Assembly: GCA_028282805.1 (NCBI GenBank)
Contig: JANQHD010000027.1
Span: 124,001 to 188,000, forward strand
Direction: 5' to 3'
Origin: Phycisphaeraceae bacterium
Lineage (GTDB): Bacteria > Planctomycetota > Phycisphaerae > Phycisphaerales > Zrk34
DNA: 64,000 nt
Under the pieces are notes generated by a model, which was not told the origin of the DNA, did no database searches, and saw nothing but the letters and a program-made list of their open reading frames with translations. Shown here in pieces: positions 8,256 to 17,008 of this stretch. Each line of letters opens with the position of its first letter. The stretch's first letter is position 1. The position numbers were made by a program, and so were the translations under genes.

Positions 8256-11200
8256 ATGTTCGGTATTGATCTTAACGTTATCCTGCTCAGCCTCTTTGTG
8301 ATCGCCGCGGTCTTCTGCGTGATCGGCTTGGCCCTGCACTGGAAACTGGCTTGGCGCACGATGCTGGTCGTGGCCATGCTGGCGGTCTGCGCGCTGGGGC
8401 TCAACCCCCGGCAGGACGCCGAGACCGGCGACTGGTCGGTCGACCTCAAGGCGGGCATCGACCTGGAAGGCGGCACGTCGCTGCTCTACGACGTGACCGT
8501 GGCCGAGGGCGTCAACCCGCGCGACGCGATCCGCGACACCATCGAGATCCTCTCCAACCGCGTCGACCCGACCGGCGTGCGCAACCTGGGGTGGCGCGAG
8601 GAGCAGGGCAACCGCATCGAGGTGCAGATGCCCCTGCCCAGCCCGGAGGTCCAGAAGGCCCGCGCGGCCCTCAACGAGCTGGAAAAACAGATCATCGCCA
8701 CCGGCCTGACCGAGGACGAGGCGATGCAGGCCGCCGAAGCCGACGGCGCCGACTTCGAGTCGGCGGTCCGGCTGCTGGTCCGCGGCGTGCCCGAGCGCCG
8801 CGCCCTGTTGGTCAAGCTCCAGCAGGCCCGCATCGACCTCGAGAAGGCCAAGGCCGACTTCAAGGCCGTCGGCGACGACCCCGACAAGCGCCTGGAGCTG
8901 GTCGGTGCGGTCACCGAGGCCGACGCGGCCTACACCCGGGCGCTGACCGAGGTGATGGCGACGAACCTGAGCGTGTCGAAGCTGCGCCAGGTGCTCGCCC
9001 GCCCGACCAAGCCGAAGAAAGGCGAGACCGTCTCTTTGCGTGAGCAGGGCCTGACCGAGATGAAGGGGTCGTACCCGCTGCTGGTCGACCGGATCGACGC
9101 GTACCGCGAGGCGTACGACGCGTACGACAAGATCAAGGGCCGGCTCGACGACCCGGCCGACCTGATCCGCCTGCTCAAGGGCTCGGGCGTGTTGCAGTTC
9201 CACCTCACCGCGTCGGCCCAGGACGGGCTCAACCTCGACGCGCTGCGCAAGCAACTGGAGAACGACGGGCCCGGCGCGTTCGCCCACCAGGACGTGGTCT
9301 GGTTCAAGATCGACGACCCCGAGAAGTTCGCCGACAGCCCCAAGGAACGCCTGGCGTACAAGCAGGACCCGGTCAAGTACCTGCAAGGCGAGGGCCTGTT
9401 GGCGGCGATGTACGGCGACACGCCGTACGTGCTGGTGTGGAACATCCCCGACCGGGCGCTGGCCGGTTACGAGGTGCAGCAGGGCTGGGGCCTGACCGAG
9501 GCGCGCACCAGCCCCGACCAGAAGGGCTTCACCGCCATCAGCGTCCAGCTCGACGCCATCGGCGCCAAGTGGATGCGGAACATGACCACCAAGTACACGC
9601 TCCGCAGCATGTGCATGGTGCTCGACGACGTGTTCATCTCGCACGCGGTCATCCAAGGTTCGTTCGGCTCGCAGTTCCAGATCACCCGCCCGGGCGGCTT
9701 CTCCGACGACCGGGCCGAGTACCTGATCTCCACGCTGAACGCCGGCTCGCTCAAGGCCCGCCTCAGCCCCGAGCCGATCGCGGTGCGTTCGATCGGCTCG
9801 AACCTCGGCGCCGACAACCTCGCCAAGGGGCTGGAGGCCGCGATCGACGCCCTGATCATCGTGATGGTCTTCATGCTGGCCTACTACCTGTTCGCTGGGC
9901 TGGTGGCCAACGTGGCCCTGCTGGCGAACATGCTGATCATCCTGGGGGTGATGTCGGCCTACCAGGCGGCGTTCACCCTGCCGGGCATCGCGGGCGTCGT
10001 GCTGACCATCGGCATGTGCGTCGACGCCAACGTGCTGATCTACGAACGCATCCGCGAAGAGCTGAACAAGGGCACCGAGTTCGACGTGGCCCTGCGCCTC
10101 GGCTACCAGCGCGCCTTCAGCTCCATCATCGACTCGAACATCACCAACCTCTTCGTCTGCGGCATCCTGTTCATGACCACGACCACCGACGTCAAGGGCT
10201 TCGCCACCACGCTCAGCATCGGCATCTGCGCCACGCTGTTCACGGCCCTGTTCATGACGCGGACCATCTTCGCCCTGTGGCACAAGCTGGTGCCCATAAG
10301 CAAGCTGAGCATGCTGCCCATGCTCGTGCCCGCGGTCGAGAAGGCGCTGCACCCGAACATCAACTGGCTGGGCAAGAAGCCGCTGTTCTTCACCGTCAGC
10401 GCGATTGCGCTGACGCTGTCGCTGGTGGGGGTGTTCACGCGCGGCGAGCAGATGCTGGACATCGAGTTCCGCGCCGGCACCGAGGTCGAGTTCAACCTCG
10501 CCGGCGCGACCACGGACGACACCGCCGACGACGTGACCATGACCTTGCAGGACGCCCGCGACCGCACGGCGGAGATCGCCGCGGCGTTCGAGTCGGGCGC
10601 CGGCGAGCTGGGCGAGGCGTTGAACAAGCGCGTGGCCGAGCGCGTCGAGCAGATCGTCGTCGACGCCCGCGTTAAGATCGAGAACGACCTGAACGCCGCG
10701 AAGAACCGGCTGATCATCGCCAAGGAAAACCTCGAGCAAGCCAAGGCCGAAGACGGGAACGTCGGCGCCGCCGAGAAGGCCGTGGCCAACGCCGAGGCGG
10801 CGATCGCCGAGGCCGAGGCCCAGGTGACCGGCTCGGTCGACGAACTGCGGGCCGAGGCGGTGGCCGCAACGAACCTGGCCGAGCTTTCCGGCGCGACGGT
10901 CGTGAGCGTCGGTGAGGCCAAGGGCAAGGACGACGGCGGCCCGGCGGTCTACGGGTCGTTCTCCATCGTCAGCACCGTGGCCGACTCGACGATCGTGTCC
11001 GACGCGATCCAGCTCGCGTTCGCCGAGGAACTCGGCGACCAGAACGCGGCCCGCCTCAGCTACCCCGCCAAGGGCGCGGCGTTCAAGCAGGCCCCCAAGT
11101 ACCAGGTCGACGACCCCCTGCTCAGCGAGGTCATCGCCCGGCCCACCGACGCCAAGGTCAGCGCCTTCCGCGGCGGCGTGGCGATCGTCGTCGAGGGCAT

Positions 11201-12092
11201 CCAGCCGGCGGCCACGATCGCCGACGTGGAAAAACGGATCGAGACCATGCGGCTCCAGCCCGACTTCGAGAACCTGCCGTACCGCCCACGCGCCGTGTTC
11301 GGCCTGACCGCCGTGCCCGGCAAGCCCGGCGAGTACGACGCGATCGCGATCGTCGCCAAGGACGACGCGATCGGCCTGAGCAGCGACCTGGACCGGTGGA
11401 ACAACTTCGCCGCCGAGGAGTGGGCGCTCGTCGACGCCGCGCTCAGCCGCGGCAAGTCGTTCAGCAAGGTCTCCAACTTCACGCCCACCGTCGCCGAGAC
11501 CCTCAGCCGGCAGGCCATCGTCGCCGTGCTCGGCTCGCTGCTGGTGATCGTGGCGTACATCTGGATTCGGTTCGGCTCGCTGCGTTACGGCCTGGCGGCC
11601 ATCGCGGCGCTGGCCCACGACGTGACCATCGCGCTCGGCTGCGTCGCGTTCAGCCACTACGTGTTCGACAAGGCGTTCGGCCAGGCCCTGCTCATCAGCG
11701 AGTTCAAGCTGAACCTCGGCCTGATCGCCGCGCTGCTGACGATCATCGGTTACTCGCTCAACGACACCATCGTGCTGTTCGACCGCATCCGTGAGAACCG
11801 CGGCAAGCTGTCGGTCGCCACGCCCGCGATCATCAACACCTCGATCAACCAGACCATCAGCCGAACCCTGCTGACCTCGGTGACCACCATGCTCGCCGTG
11901 GGCACGCTGTATATCTTCGGCGGCGAGGGCGTGCGCGGGTTCGCGTTCGCGTTGATCATCGGTGTGATCGTCGGTACGTATTCGTCGATCGCCATCGCCT
12001 CGCCGCTGCTGGCCTTCGGCGCCGGCCGGGCCCGCCCGCAGGCCGGCGGTGAGGCCGAGCCCGACGGCGAGCCCACCCCCGCGACCGCCTGA
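8256..12092 (+). CDS. secDF: Protein translocase SecD-SecF fusion with enlarged periplasmic domains
   Basis: About 1278 residues. SecD occupies roughly residues 1-690: first span near residues 5-25, the LKAGIDLEGGTSLLYDV segment of the first periplasmic domain, and a five-span block at about 527-680 with DANVLIYERIREE. SecF follows from about 700, with its span block at about 1080-1260 (SLNDTIVLFDRIREN). The fusion uses proton-motive force to drive late export. Each half has an extra Ala/Glu/Lys-rich, coiled-coil-like periplasmic insert (about 131-300 and 776-868). The start at 8256 is preferred because the first membrane span follows at once; an upstream in-frame ATG at 8196 would add 20 residues. 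It is cotranscribed with yajC. Confidence 0.92.
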   Translation: MFGIDLNVILLSLFVIAAVFCVIGLALHWKLAWRTMLVVAMLAVCALGLNPRQDAETGDWSVDLKAGIDLEGGTSLLYDVTVAEGVNPRDAIRDTIEILSNRVDPTGVRNLGWREEQGNRIEVQMPLPSPEVQKARAALNELEKQIIATGLTEDEAMQAAEADGADFESAVRLLVRGVPERRALLVKLQQARIDLEKAKADFKAVGDDPDKRLELVGAVTEADAAYTRALTEVMATNLSVSKLRQVLARPTKPKKGETVSLREQGLTEMKGSYPLLVDRIDAYREAYDAYDKIKGRLDDPADLIRLLKGSGVLQFHLTASAQDGLNLDALRKQLENDGPGAFAHQDVVWFKIDDPEKFADSPKERLAYKQDPVKYLQGEGLLAAMYGDTPYVLVWNIPDRALAGYEVQQGWGLTEARTSPDQKGFTAISVQLDAIGAKWMRNMTTKYTLRSMCMVLDDVFISHAVIQGSFGSQFQITRPGGFSDDRAEYLISTLNAGSLKARLSPEPIAVRSIGSNLGADNLAKGLEAAIDALIIVMVFMLAYYLFAGLVANVALLANMLIILGVMSAYQAAFTLPGIAGVVLTIGMCVDANVLIYERIREELNKGTEFDVALRLGYQRAFSSIIDSNITNLFVCGILFMTTTTDVKGFATTLSIGICATLFTALFMTRTIFALWHKLVPISKLSMLPMLVPAVEKALHPNINWLGKKPLFFTVSAIALTLSLVGVFTRGEQMLDIEFRAGTEVEFNLAGATTDDTADDVTMTLQDARDRTAEIAAAFESGAGELGEALNKRVAERVEQIVVDARVKIENDLNAAKNRLIIAKENLEQAKAEDGNVGAAEKAVANAEAAIAEAEAQVTGSVDELRAEAVAATNLAELSGATVVSVGEAKGKDDGGPAVYGSFSIVSTVADSTIVSDAIQLAFAEELGDQNAARLSYPAKGAAFKQAPKYQVDDPLLSEVIARPTDAKVSAFRGGVAIVVEGIQPAATIADVEKRIETMRLQPDFENLPYRPRAVFGLTAVPGKPGEYDAIAIVAKDDAIGLSSDLDRWNNFAAEEWALVDAALSRGKSFSKVSNFTPTVAETLSRQAIVAVLGSLLVIVAYIWIRFGSLRYGLAAIAALAHDVTIALGCVAFSHYVFDKAFGQALLISEFKLNLGLIAALLTIIGYSLNDTIVLFDRIRENRGKLSVATPAIINTSINQTISRTLLTSVTTMLAVGTLYIFGGEGVRGFAFALIIGVIVGTYSSIAIASPLLAFGAGRARPQAGGEAEPDGEPTPATA

Positions 12093-12141
12093 GCGCCGCG
12101 CGGTACAATGCAGCCATGACGCTCCACCACGGAGGCCGAAC

Positions 12142-13029
12142 GTGAGCAGCGGAACCAAAGTGACGCTCGGTGCGCTCGTCGTGCTCGCCATCGTGATGGT
12201 CGGGTACTACGCCATCGTTGTGAAAAACGAACCCGGCCCCAACCCCGGTGAGGTGGCCGCCGCGCCGACCGCCGATCCCCATGAAACACCGTCGCCCGCG
12301 CCCACACCCGCACCGGCGCCCATCGATCCCGTGGCCAGCGTCATCCCCGACCCCGAGCCGGCGGTGGTCGAAGAAGCGCCGCCCCCCCCGGAACTCGACT
12401 TCGGTGATACACGCCTGTCCGCCGGCGATCAGATGATCACCGACACGCCGCTCGAAGCCATCGGCGACGATCCCCCCGCCACGCAGCCCGCCGAGGTGGT
12501 GATCGACACGCCCGCCGAGGTCGCGCTCGACACGCCCGACGTGCCCGTTGACGCCCCCGGCGAAACGCCCGTCATCGCCATCGAGCCCGACACGATCGTC
12601 ATGGGCCAGGTCCCCGAAGACGGCCACGCGCCCGAGACGTACATCGTGCAGGAGGGCGACAGCCTCTGGAAGATCGCCAAGAAGACGCTCGGCTCGGGCG
12701 CCAAGTCCGACCTCATCGCCAAGGCCAACCCCAACGTCAACCCCGACCGCATCAAACCCGGCATGAAGCTCGTCATCCCCCGGCCCGTCGCCGAGCGCGG
12801 CCCGGTCTCCGAAAAAACGCCCACCGACCCGCTCGGCCTCGGCTTCGACGACGAGACCAAAATCGTCATCGTCGGCGAGAACGAGGGCCTGTGGGACATC
12901 GCCGCCCGCGAGTACGGCGATGGCACCAAGTGGCGTTTGATCTACACCGCCAACAAAGACGTGATCAAGGACCCCAACGTCATCCGCTCCGGCATGAAAC
13001 TCAAGGTCCCACCCCTGCCCCGCGATTAA
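12142..13029 (+). CDS. Membrane-anchored protein with two LysM domains
   Basis: 295 residues from a GTG start, chosen because GGAGG (12131-12135) lies 6 bases upstream. One N-terminal membrane anchor (LGALVVLAIVMVGYYAIVV) precedes a long Pro/Glu/Asp-rich periplasmic linker. Then come a clear LysM domain (about 163-216, YIVQEGDSLWKIAKKTLG) and a second, more divergent one (about 240-293, GLWDIAAREYGDG). LysM binds N-acetylglucosamine chains, so the protein probably bridges the inner membrane and peptidoglycan. It is 50 bases after secDF and 4 bases before the phosphodiesterase gene. Confidence 0.85.
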   Translation: MSSGTKVTLGALVVLAIVMVGYYAIVVKNEPGPNPGEVAAAPTADPHETPSPAPTPAPAPIDPVASVIPDPEPAVVEEAPPPPELDFGDTRLSAGDQMITDTPLEAIGDDPPATQPAEVVIDTPAEVALDTPDVPVDAPGETPVIAIEPDTIVMGQVPEDGHAPETYIVQEGDSLWKIAKKTLGSGAKSDLIAKANPNVNPDRIKPGMKLVIPRPVAERGPVSEKTPTDPLGLGFDDETKIVIVGENEGLWDIAAREYGDGTKWRLIYTANKDVIKDPNVIRSGMKLKVPPLPRD

Positions 13030-13033
13030 CGCC

Positions 13034-14362
13034 ATGCCCACCGTAGTGCTCGACCTGCCGGGGCTCTCCGCCCGCCTGCTCGACCGGTTGCCCGAAGGCC
13101 GTCGGCCCGCCTGGCTCAACCGGGTGATCGAACGCGGCCGCGCCGTGATCGAACCGGTGCTGCCCGCCGTCACGATGCCCGCCCAAGCCACGTACACCAC
13201 CGGCGTTTTGCCGCAGCAGCACGGCGTCATCGCCAACGGCCTCGCCGCCTACCGCGACCCGTCGATCCACCCGCACCTCGACCTCGCCTCGTACCCCGAG
13301 TACCGCGCCAACATCAGCTTCTGGGAACAGTCCAACGACTTGCTACGAGCGCCCCGCGCCTGGGCATTTAGCGACGCGGCTCCGCCGCGTTCAAAAACAT
13401 CGCTGCTGTTTTTTCAAAGCGCCATCTGCGCCGCCGACGTCGTCGTCACCCCCAAGCCCACCCACACGCCCGACGGCAAAACCATCCCCGACTGCTGGAC
13501 CAACCCCCCGGAATTGAACAAGCGGTTGCAGGCCGAGCTCGGCATGTTCCCCCTGCACCGTTACTGGGGCCCGATGGCGAACCTCGAGTCGTCCGCGTGG
13601 ATCGCCCGGTGCGCCCAGTTCGTGTGGGCCGAGCATGCGCCCGACCTGATGCTCACGTACGTGCCGCACCTCGATTACAACCTGCAAAGGCTCGGCCCGT
13701 CGCACGCCGGCGTTGTCGATGACCTGGCCGCGGTGCTCGAAGCGCTGTCGCCCCTCGCCGAGCGCGTGGCCGCGGACGGCGCGCAGCTCGTGCTGCTCAG
13801 CGAATACGGCATGACCGACGTCGACCGCTCGCTCGCGCCCAATGTGCTGCTACGTGAAGCGGGCTTGTTGCAAACCAACACCAACGGCGAGGTCGACTAC
13901 GCCTGTTCCGCCGCCTTCGCGATGTGCGACCACCAGGTCGCGCACGTTTACTTGAGCGACTCGGCGCACGTCGACCGCGTGGCGGCGCTGTTGCGTGAAC
14001 GCGACGAGGTCGCGTCGCTAAATGTGGGTCGTGGGCGCGCCGACGTCGGCCTCGACACCGATCGCGCGGGCGATATCGTGGTGTTTGCGAAAGAAAACGC
14101 TTGGTTCGAGTACCGGTGGTGGAACGATTGGGCCGCCGCACCCGACTACGCCTTCATGGTCGACATCCACCGCAAGCCCGGCTACGACCCGACCGAGCTG
14201 TTCGCCGACCCCGCCACCCGCCGCACCCGCGCCGACCAACCGCAGCTGGTGAAAGGCTCGCACGGCACGAAGCCCGCCGACCCCGCCGACTGGCCCGTGC
14301 TGCTCGGCGTGGGATCAACCGGTCCCACCGTCCCCGCGACCGAGGTGGCGGCCTTGATTTGA
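13034..14362 (+). CDS. Alkaline-phosphatase-superfamily phosphodiesterase (nucleotide pyrophosphatase-like)
   Basis: 442 residues, no signal peptide. The type I phosphodiesterase/nucleotide pyrophosphatase fold is indicated by PAVTMPAQATYTTGVLPQQH (nucleophile Thr near residue 48), the metal-site segments PHLDYNLQRLGPSH and LLSEYGMTD, and the C-terminal KGSHGT. It hydrolyses phosphate diesters with two metal ions; the substrate is unknown. Around residue 112 the sequence AFSDAAPPRS is encoded by a compact palindrome (13374-13390) where homologs carry a variable helix. It starts 4 bases after the LysM gene. Confidence 0.82.
   Translation: MPTVVLDLPGLSARLLDRLPEGRRPAWLNRVIERGRAVIEPVLPAVTMPAQATYTTGVLPQQHGVIANGLAAYRDPSIHPHLDLASYPEYRANISFWEQSNDLLRAPRAWAFSDAAPPRSKTSLLFFQSAICAADVVVTPKPTHTPDGKTIPDCWTNPPELNKRLQAELGMFPLHRYWGPMANLESSAWIARCAQFVWAEHAPDLMLTYVPHLDYNLQRLGPSHAGVVDDLAAVLEALSPLAERVAADGAQLVLLSEYGMTDVDRSLAPNVLLREAGLLQTNTNGEVDYACSAAFAMCDHQVAHVYLSDSAHVDRVAALLRERDEVASLNVGRGRADVGLDTDRAGDIVVFAKENAWFEYRWWNDWAAAPDYAFMVDIHRKPGYDPTELFADPATRRTRADQPQLVKGSHGTKPADPADWPVLLGVGSTGPTVPATEVAALI
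13367..13390 (+). repeat. In-frame TTTAGC-plus-hairpin palindrome in the phosphodiesterase gene
   Basis: TTTAGC at 13367-13372 is followed by the hairpin ACGCGGC-TCC-GCCGCGT (13374-13390), a perfect 7-bp stem with a 3-base loop. It is read in frame. Similar TTAGC-led hairpins are at 17973, 22776 and 36154. Confidence 0.55.
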
Positions 14363-14386
14363 ATTAGCGACCGGGTAGGCCTCTGG

Positions 14387-14392
14387 TATAAT
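14387..14392 (+). promoter_or_regulatory. Extended -10 promoter element
   Basis: A perfect TATAAT preceded by TGG (the extended -10 TGn motif) lies 35 bases before the GTG start of the 536-residue exported protein. There is no good -35 at normal spacing, as is common for extended -10 promoters. Confidence 0.55.
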
Positions 14393-14426
14393 CACGGCGA
14401 ACCAGGTCTCACAACACAGGGGGTGT

Positions 14427-16037
14427 GTGGTGTCGGTGAACAACATAAGGGCGTGGGTCGTCGCGTGTTCCGTGCTCGCGTTGATGGGGACGGCGACGAG
14501 CTTGGCGCAGGTCTCGCCCGAAGAAGCGTTGAGGCGTCTGCGTGAGCGAGAGCAAAACAAGCCGAAGCCGGCCGATCCGGAGGCGGCCACCGCGCCCGCC
14601 GGCCGATGGAACCCCGTCGCGCTGCGGTCGGGTGTGTACTTGGTCGAGGTCGACGGTCGCGTCTACTGCAACACGTACTTCAACCCCGTCTACCGATCGA
14701 AGAGCAAGCGAGCGATCAACCGCCCGCGCATCGACAAGTCCAGGACGAAAACCATCAAGCTCGGCTACTGGGTCAAGCGAACCCCGTCCGGTGGTGAACA
14801 CAAGACCAAGTACACGCACAACATCACGCACGAGCTGTCGGAGCAGGAATTGTTTGCGCGGCTGAAGGCGATCGGCGGCCCGGAACCGGGCGAGTTCGGG
14901 TTTGTCCAGTCCGCCGTGGTGGACCGCATCACGGAGCAAGGCGCGGTGGTCTTCCGCGACGTCAAGGTCGTCTACCCGGACTCGGTCAACAAAGCCTACA
15001 ACGCTGCGCGTAACAAGCTTCAAACCAGCTACCAGGGGGACTGGCCCGATCAACGCTACAACCTGTACAGCGTCATCAAGCGCCGCACCTCCGGCAAGAA
15101 GAAGGGCTCCTTCCGCCGAGACACGCCGGATGAAACTGTGCTGCGTGATCTCTACCAATCCATGATCGATTGGGAGTACGAAGGCCGGCGGGTCCTCGCC
15201 CAAGAGCAGCGGGCGTGGAACGGCCTGAGCTTGAAGCTGCACGGCGTCGACGCGGTCGACTACCACGTCGGGCAGACCTGGCAGGCCAAGGACACGCAGC
15301 TCGCGATCGTCGAACGCGAGGGCAAGACCGTCACCGCGGTCCCCACCGGGCTGTTCGGCAAGGGTCTCGGCCGGGAACGCATGGCCGAGCTCTTCGAGCA
15401 CGTCGGGCTGAGCCCCGATTCGTTGGACGAGTTGGTGCGTGACATGAACAAGTCCCGCATCCCCGGCAACGCGGTCGAGCGGCGGTTTGCCCGTCTGCTT
15501 GTCGGCAACCCGCTCAAAGAGGACCGGCCGTTCGCCGACCGCCTCGATCGCAACCTGAAGGAGGCGCCCCTTGCCTCGCCGTCCACGCCGAGCTTGTCAC
15601 CCGTTGATGCGATCGATCGCGCCCTGGCATCGCTTGTCGGCGAGCAGGAGCGCCCGTTCGACGCGCTGTTGGCCAAACGCACCGGCCAGTGGTGCCGCGA
15701 GCACCTCGAGGGTCAGTCGATCACCGCCGAAGCGGTCTTGATCGGCGCCGACACGGCGCCGCCCGGCAAGGCGATAACGCCCGAGTACACGCCCACCAGG
15801 GAATACGCACGCGGTGATTTTCGGGTCGGATCGATCACCCACCGCGGCAACAAGCTGTCGATCGAGATGATCGCCTTGTTCGAGGGTGAAACGGGGGATG
15901 TGTTGTTGCGTCTACCGGTGTACAACACGAAAACCAAGCACGTCGCACATCGGCTCACCGGTGCGCTGGCGGACGTGCAGGTCGAACCGGATGGCACGGT
16001 GACGATGGTGCTCGTCAACTGCCGCGTTGCTGAGTAA
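14427..16037 (+). CDS. Exported protein of unknown function
   Basis: 536 residues. A Sec signal peptide is visible (WVVACSVLALMGTATSLAQ) with cleavage likely after about residue 28. I recognise no known domain. The mature part is basic and rich in Arg, Lys and Glu. It contains SGVYLVEVDGRVYCNTYFNP near the N-terminus and a C-terminal region ending in VYNTKTKHVAHRLTGALADV that looks beta-rich. An AGGGGG run sits just before clustered GTG codons (14427, 14430, 14436), so the exact start is uncertain. It has its own promoter and is followed 9 bases later by a DUF456 gene. Confidence 0.75.
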   Translation: MVSVNNIRAWVVACSVLALMGTATSLAQVSPEEALRRLREREQNKPKPADPEAATAPAGRWNPVALRSGVYLVEVDGRVYCNTYFNPVYRSKSKRAINRPRIDKSRTKTIKLGYWVKRTPSGGEHKTKYTHNITHELSEQELFARLKAIGGPEPGEFGFVQSAVVDRITEQGAVVFRDVKVVYPDSVNKAYNAARNKLQTSYQGDWPDQRYNLYSVIKRRTSGKKKGSFRRDTPDETVLRDLYQSMIDWEYEGRRVLAQEQRAWNGLSLKLHGVDAVDYHVGQTWQAKDTQLAIVEREGKTVTAVPTGLFGKGLGRERMAELFEHVGLSPDSLDELVRDMNKSRIPGNAVERRFARLLVGNPLKEDRPFADRLDRNLKEAPLASPSTPSLSPVDAIDRALASLVGEQERPFDALLAKRTGQWCREHLEGQSITAEAVLIGADTAPPGKAITPEYTPTREYARGDFRVGSITHRGNKLSIEMIALFEGETGDVLLRLPVYNTKTKHVAHRLTGALADVQVEPDGTVTMVLVNCRVAE

Positions 16038-16046
16038 GTTGTTTCA

Positions 16047-16559
16047 TTGTTCTACGTCTACGCCTCCATCCTGATCCTGCTCAACAGCTGCTTCCTGCTG
16101 GTGTCGCTCGCCGGCGTGCCGGGCAACTGGGTCATGATCGGCTGCGCGGTCCTGTTCGACTACCTGATCAAGGGCGACGAGGTGTTCCACCTGTACACGC
16201 TCATCGCGGTCGTCGCGATGGCCGTGGTCGGCGAGCTGATCGAGCTGACCGCCGGCGCGGTGGGCGCGAAGAAGTTCGGCGGCACGAAACGCGGCTCGCT
16301 GGGGGCGCTCGGCGGGGGCGTGTTCGGCGCAGTCTTCGGCACGTTCCTCATCCCCATCCCGATCATCGGTACGATCGCGGGCGCCGTGATCGGCGCGTTT
16401 TCCGGCGCGACGCTGCTCGAGCTGACCAACGGCCGACCCAAGCACGAAGCGGTCCGCGCCGGGCAAGGCGCTGCGCTCGGGCACATCACCGGCAACCTCA
16501 CCAAGTTCGCCATCGGGGGCGTGATCTGGCTCACGATCGTCGTCGCCCTGTTCCGTTAG
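16047..16559 (+). CDS. DUF456 family membrane protein
   Basis: 170 residues. Four hydrophobic segments are seen, with the Gly-rich family hallmarks GAKKFGGTKRGSLGALGGGVFG and the second glycine-rich stretch GTIAGAVIGAFSGA. The family is widespread and has no established function. It begins at TTG, as no ATG or GTG is available in frame close to the first span. The TTG lies 9 bases after the stop of the upstream gene, suggesting coupled translation. Confidence 0.78.
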   Translation: MFYVYASILILLNSCFLLVSLAGVPGNWVMIGCAVLFDYLIKGDEVFHLYTLIAVVAMAVVGELIELTAGAVGAKKFGGTKRGSLGALGGGVFGAVFGTFLIPIPIIGTIAGAVIGAFSGATLLELTNGRPKHEAVRAGQGAALGHITGNLTKFAIGGVIWLTIVVALFR

Positions 16560-16611
16560 GCCGTGGCGCGACCTTGCCTCGACGCGATGCGACGGCAACA
16601 ATGAAGCAGTC

Positions 16612-17004
16612 ATGCCTGTTGATGCCAAAGCCGATGCGCTGACGGTTAAAGACCGGGTCCTCACGATTCACCGGGAGATGATTGCTCGTTACCGCATCGA
16701 GATCATCATCGTCGTCGTCGCGGCGCTGGCGGACATGGTGTCGACGATCTGGTTCATGACGCGCTTCGGCGCGGAATACGAGCTGCACCCGGTCATCCGG
16801 CTGGTCTCACAATGGTTCGGTACCGTTGCGGGCCCTGTCGTCGGCAAGGTCGGGCAGCTCGCGGCGTTGTGGGTGGTGGTGTTGCTGCTGCGCCGATGGG
16901 CGCGGCCGTTGATCTGGGTCGTCGCGGCCATCTACGCCTGGGCCGCGTGGCACAACGTCACCCACATGTTCGAACTCAACCAGCTGATCGAACTCGCCGG
17001 CTGA
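16612..17004 (+). CDS. Small membrane protein, DUF5658-like
   Basis: 130 residues with three predicted spans. The pattern ALADMVSTIWFMTRFGAEYELHPVIRLV (an Asp-x-x-Ser-Thr in the first span, then a Glu-Leu-x-Pro loop) resembles the DUF5658 family of small membrane proteins of unknown role; this assignment is by pattern only. The second half (AALWVVVLLLRRWARPLIWVVAAIYAWAAWHN) is strongly hydrophobic. It is convergent with carB, with only 4 bases between the stop codons. Confidence 0.65.
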   Translation: MPVDAKADALTVKDRVLTIHREMIARYRIEIIIVVVAALADMVSTIWFMTRFGAEYELHPVIRLVSQWFGTVAGPVVGKVGQLAALWVVVLLLRRWARPLIWVVAAIYAWAAWHNVTHMFELNQLIELAG

Positions 17005-17008
17005 ACGG

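Noticed and set aside
8181-12191. Very long open frame antisense to secDF
   Set aside because: It mirrors the strong third-position GC bias of secDF and reads as low-complexity Gly/Arg/His/Leu/Val sequence. No ribosome site or family match.
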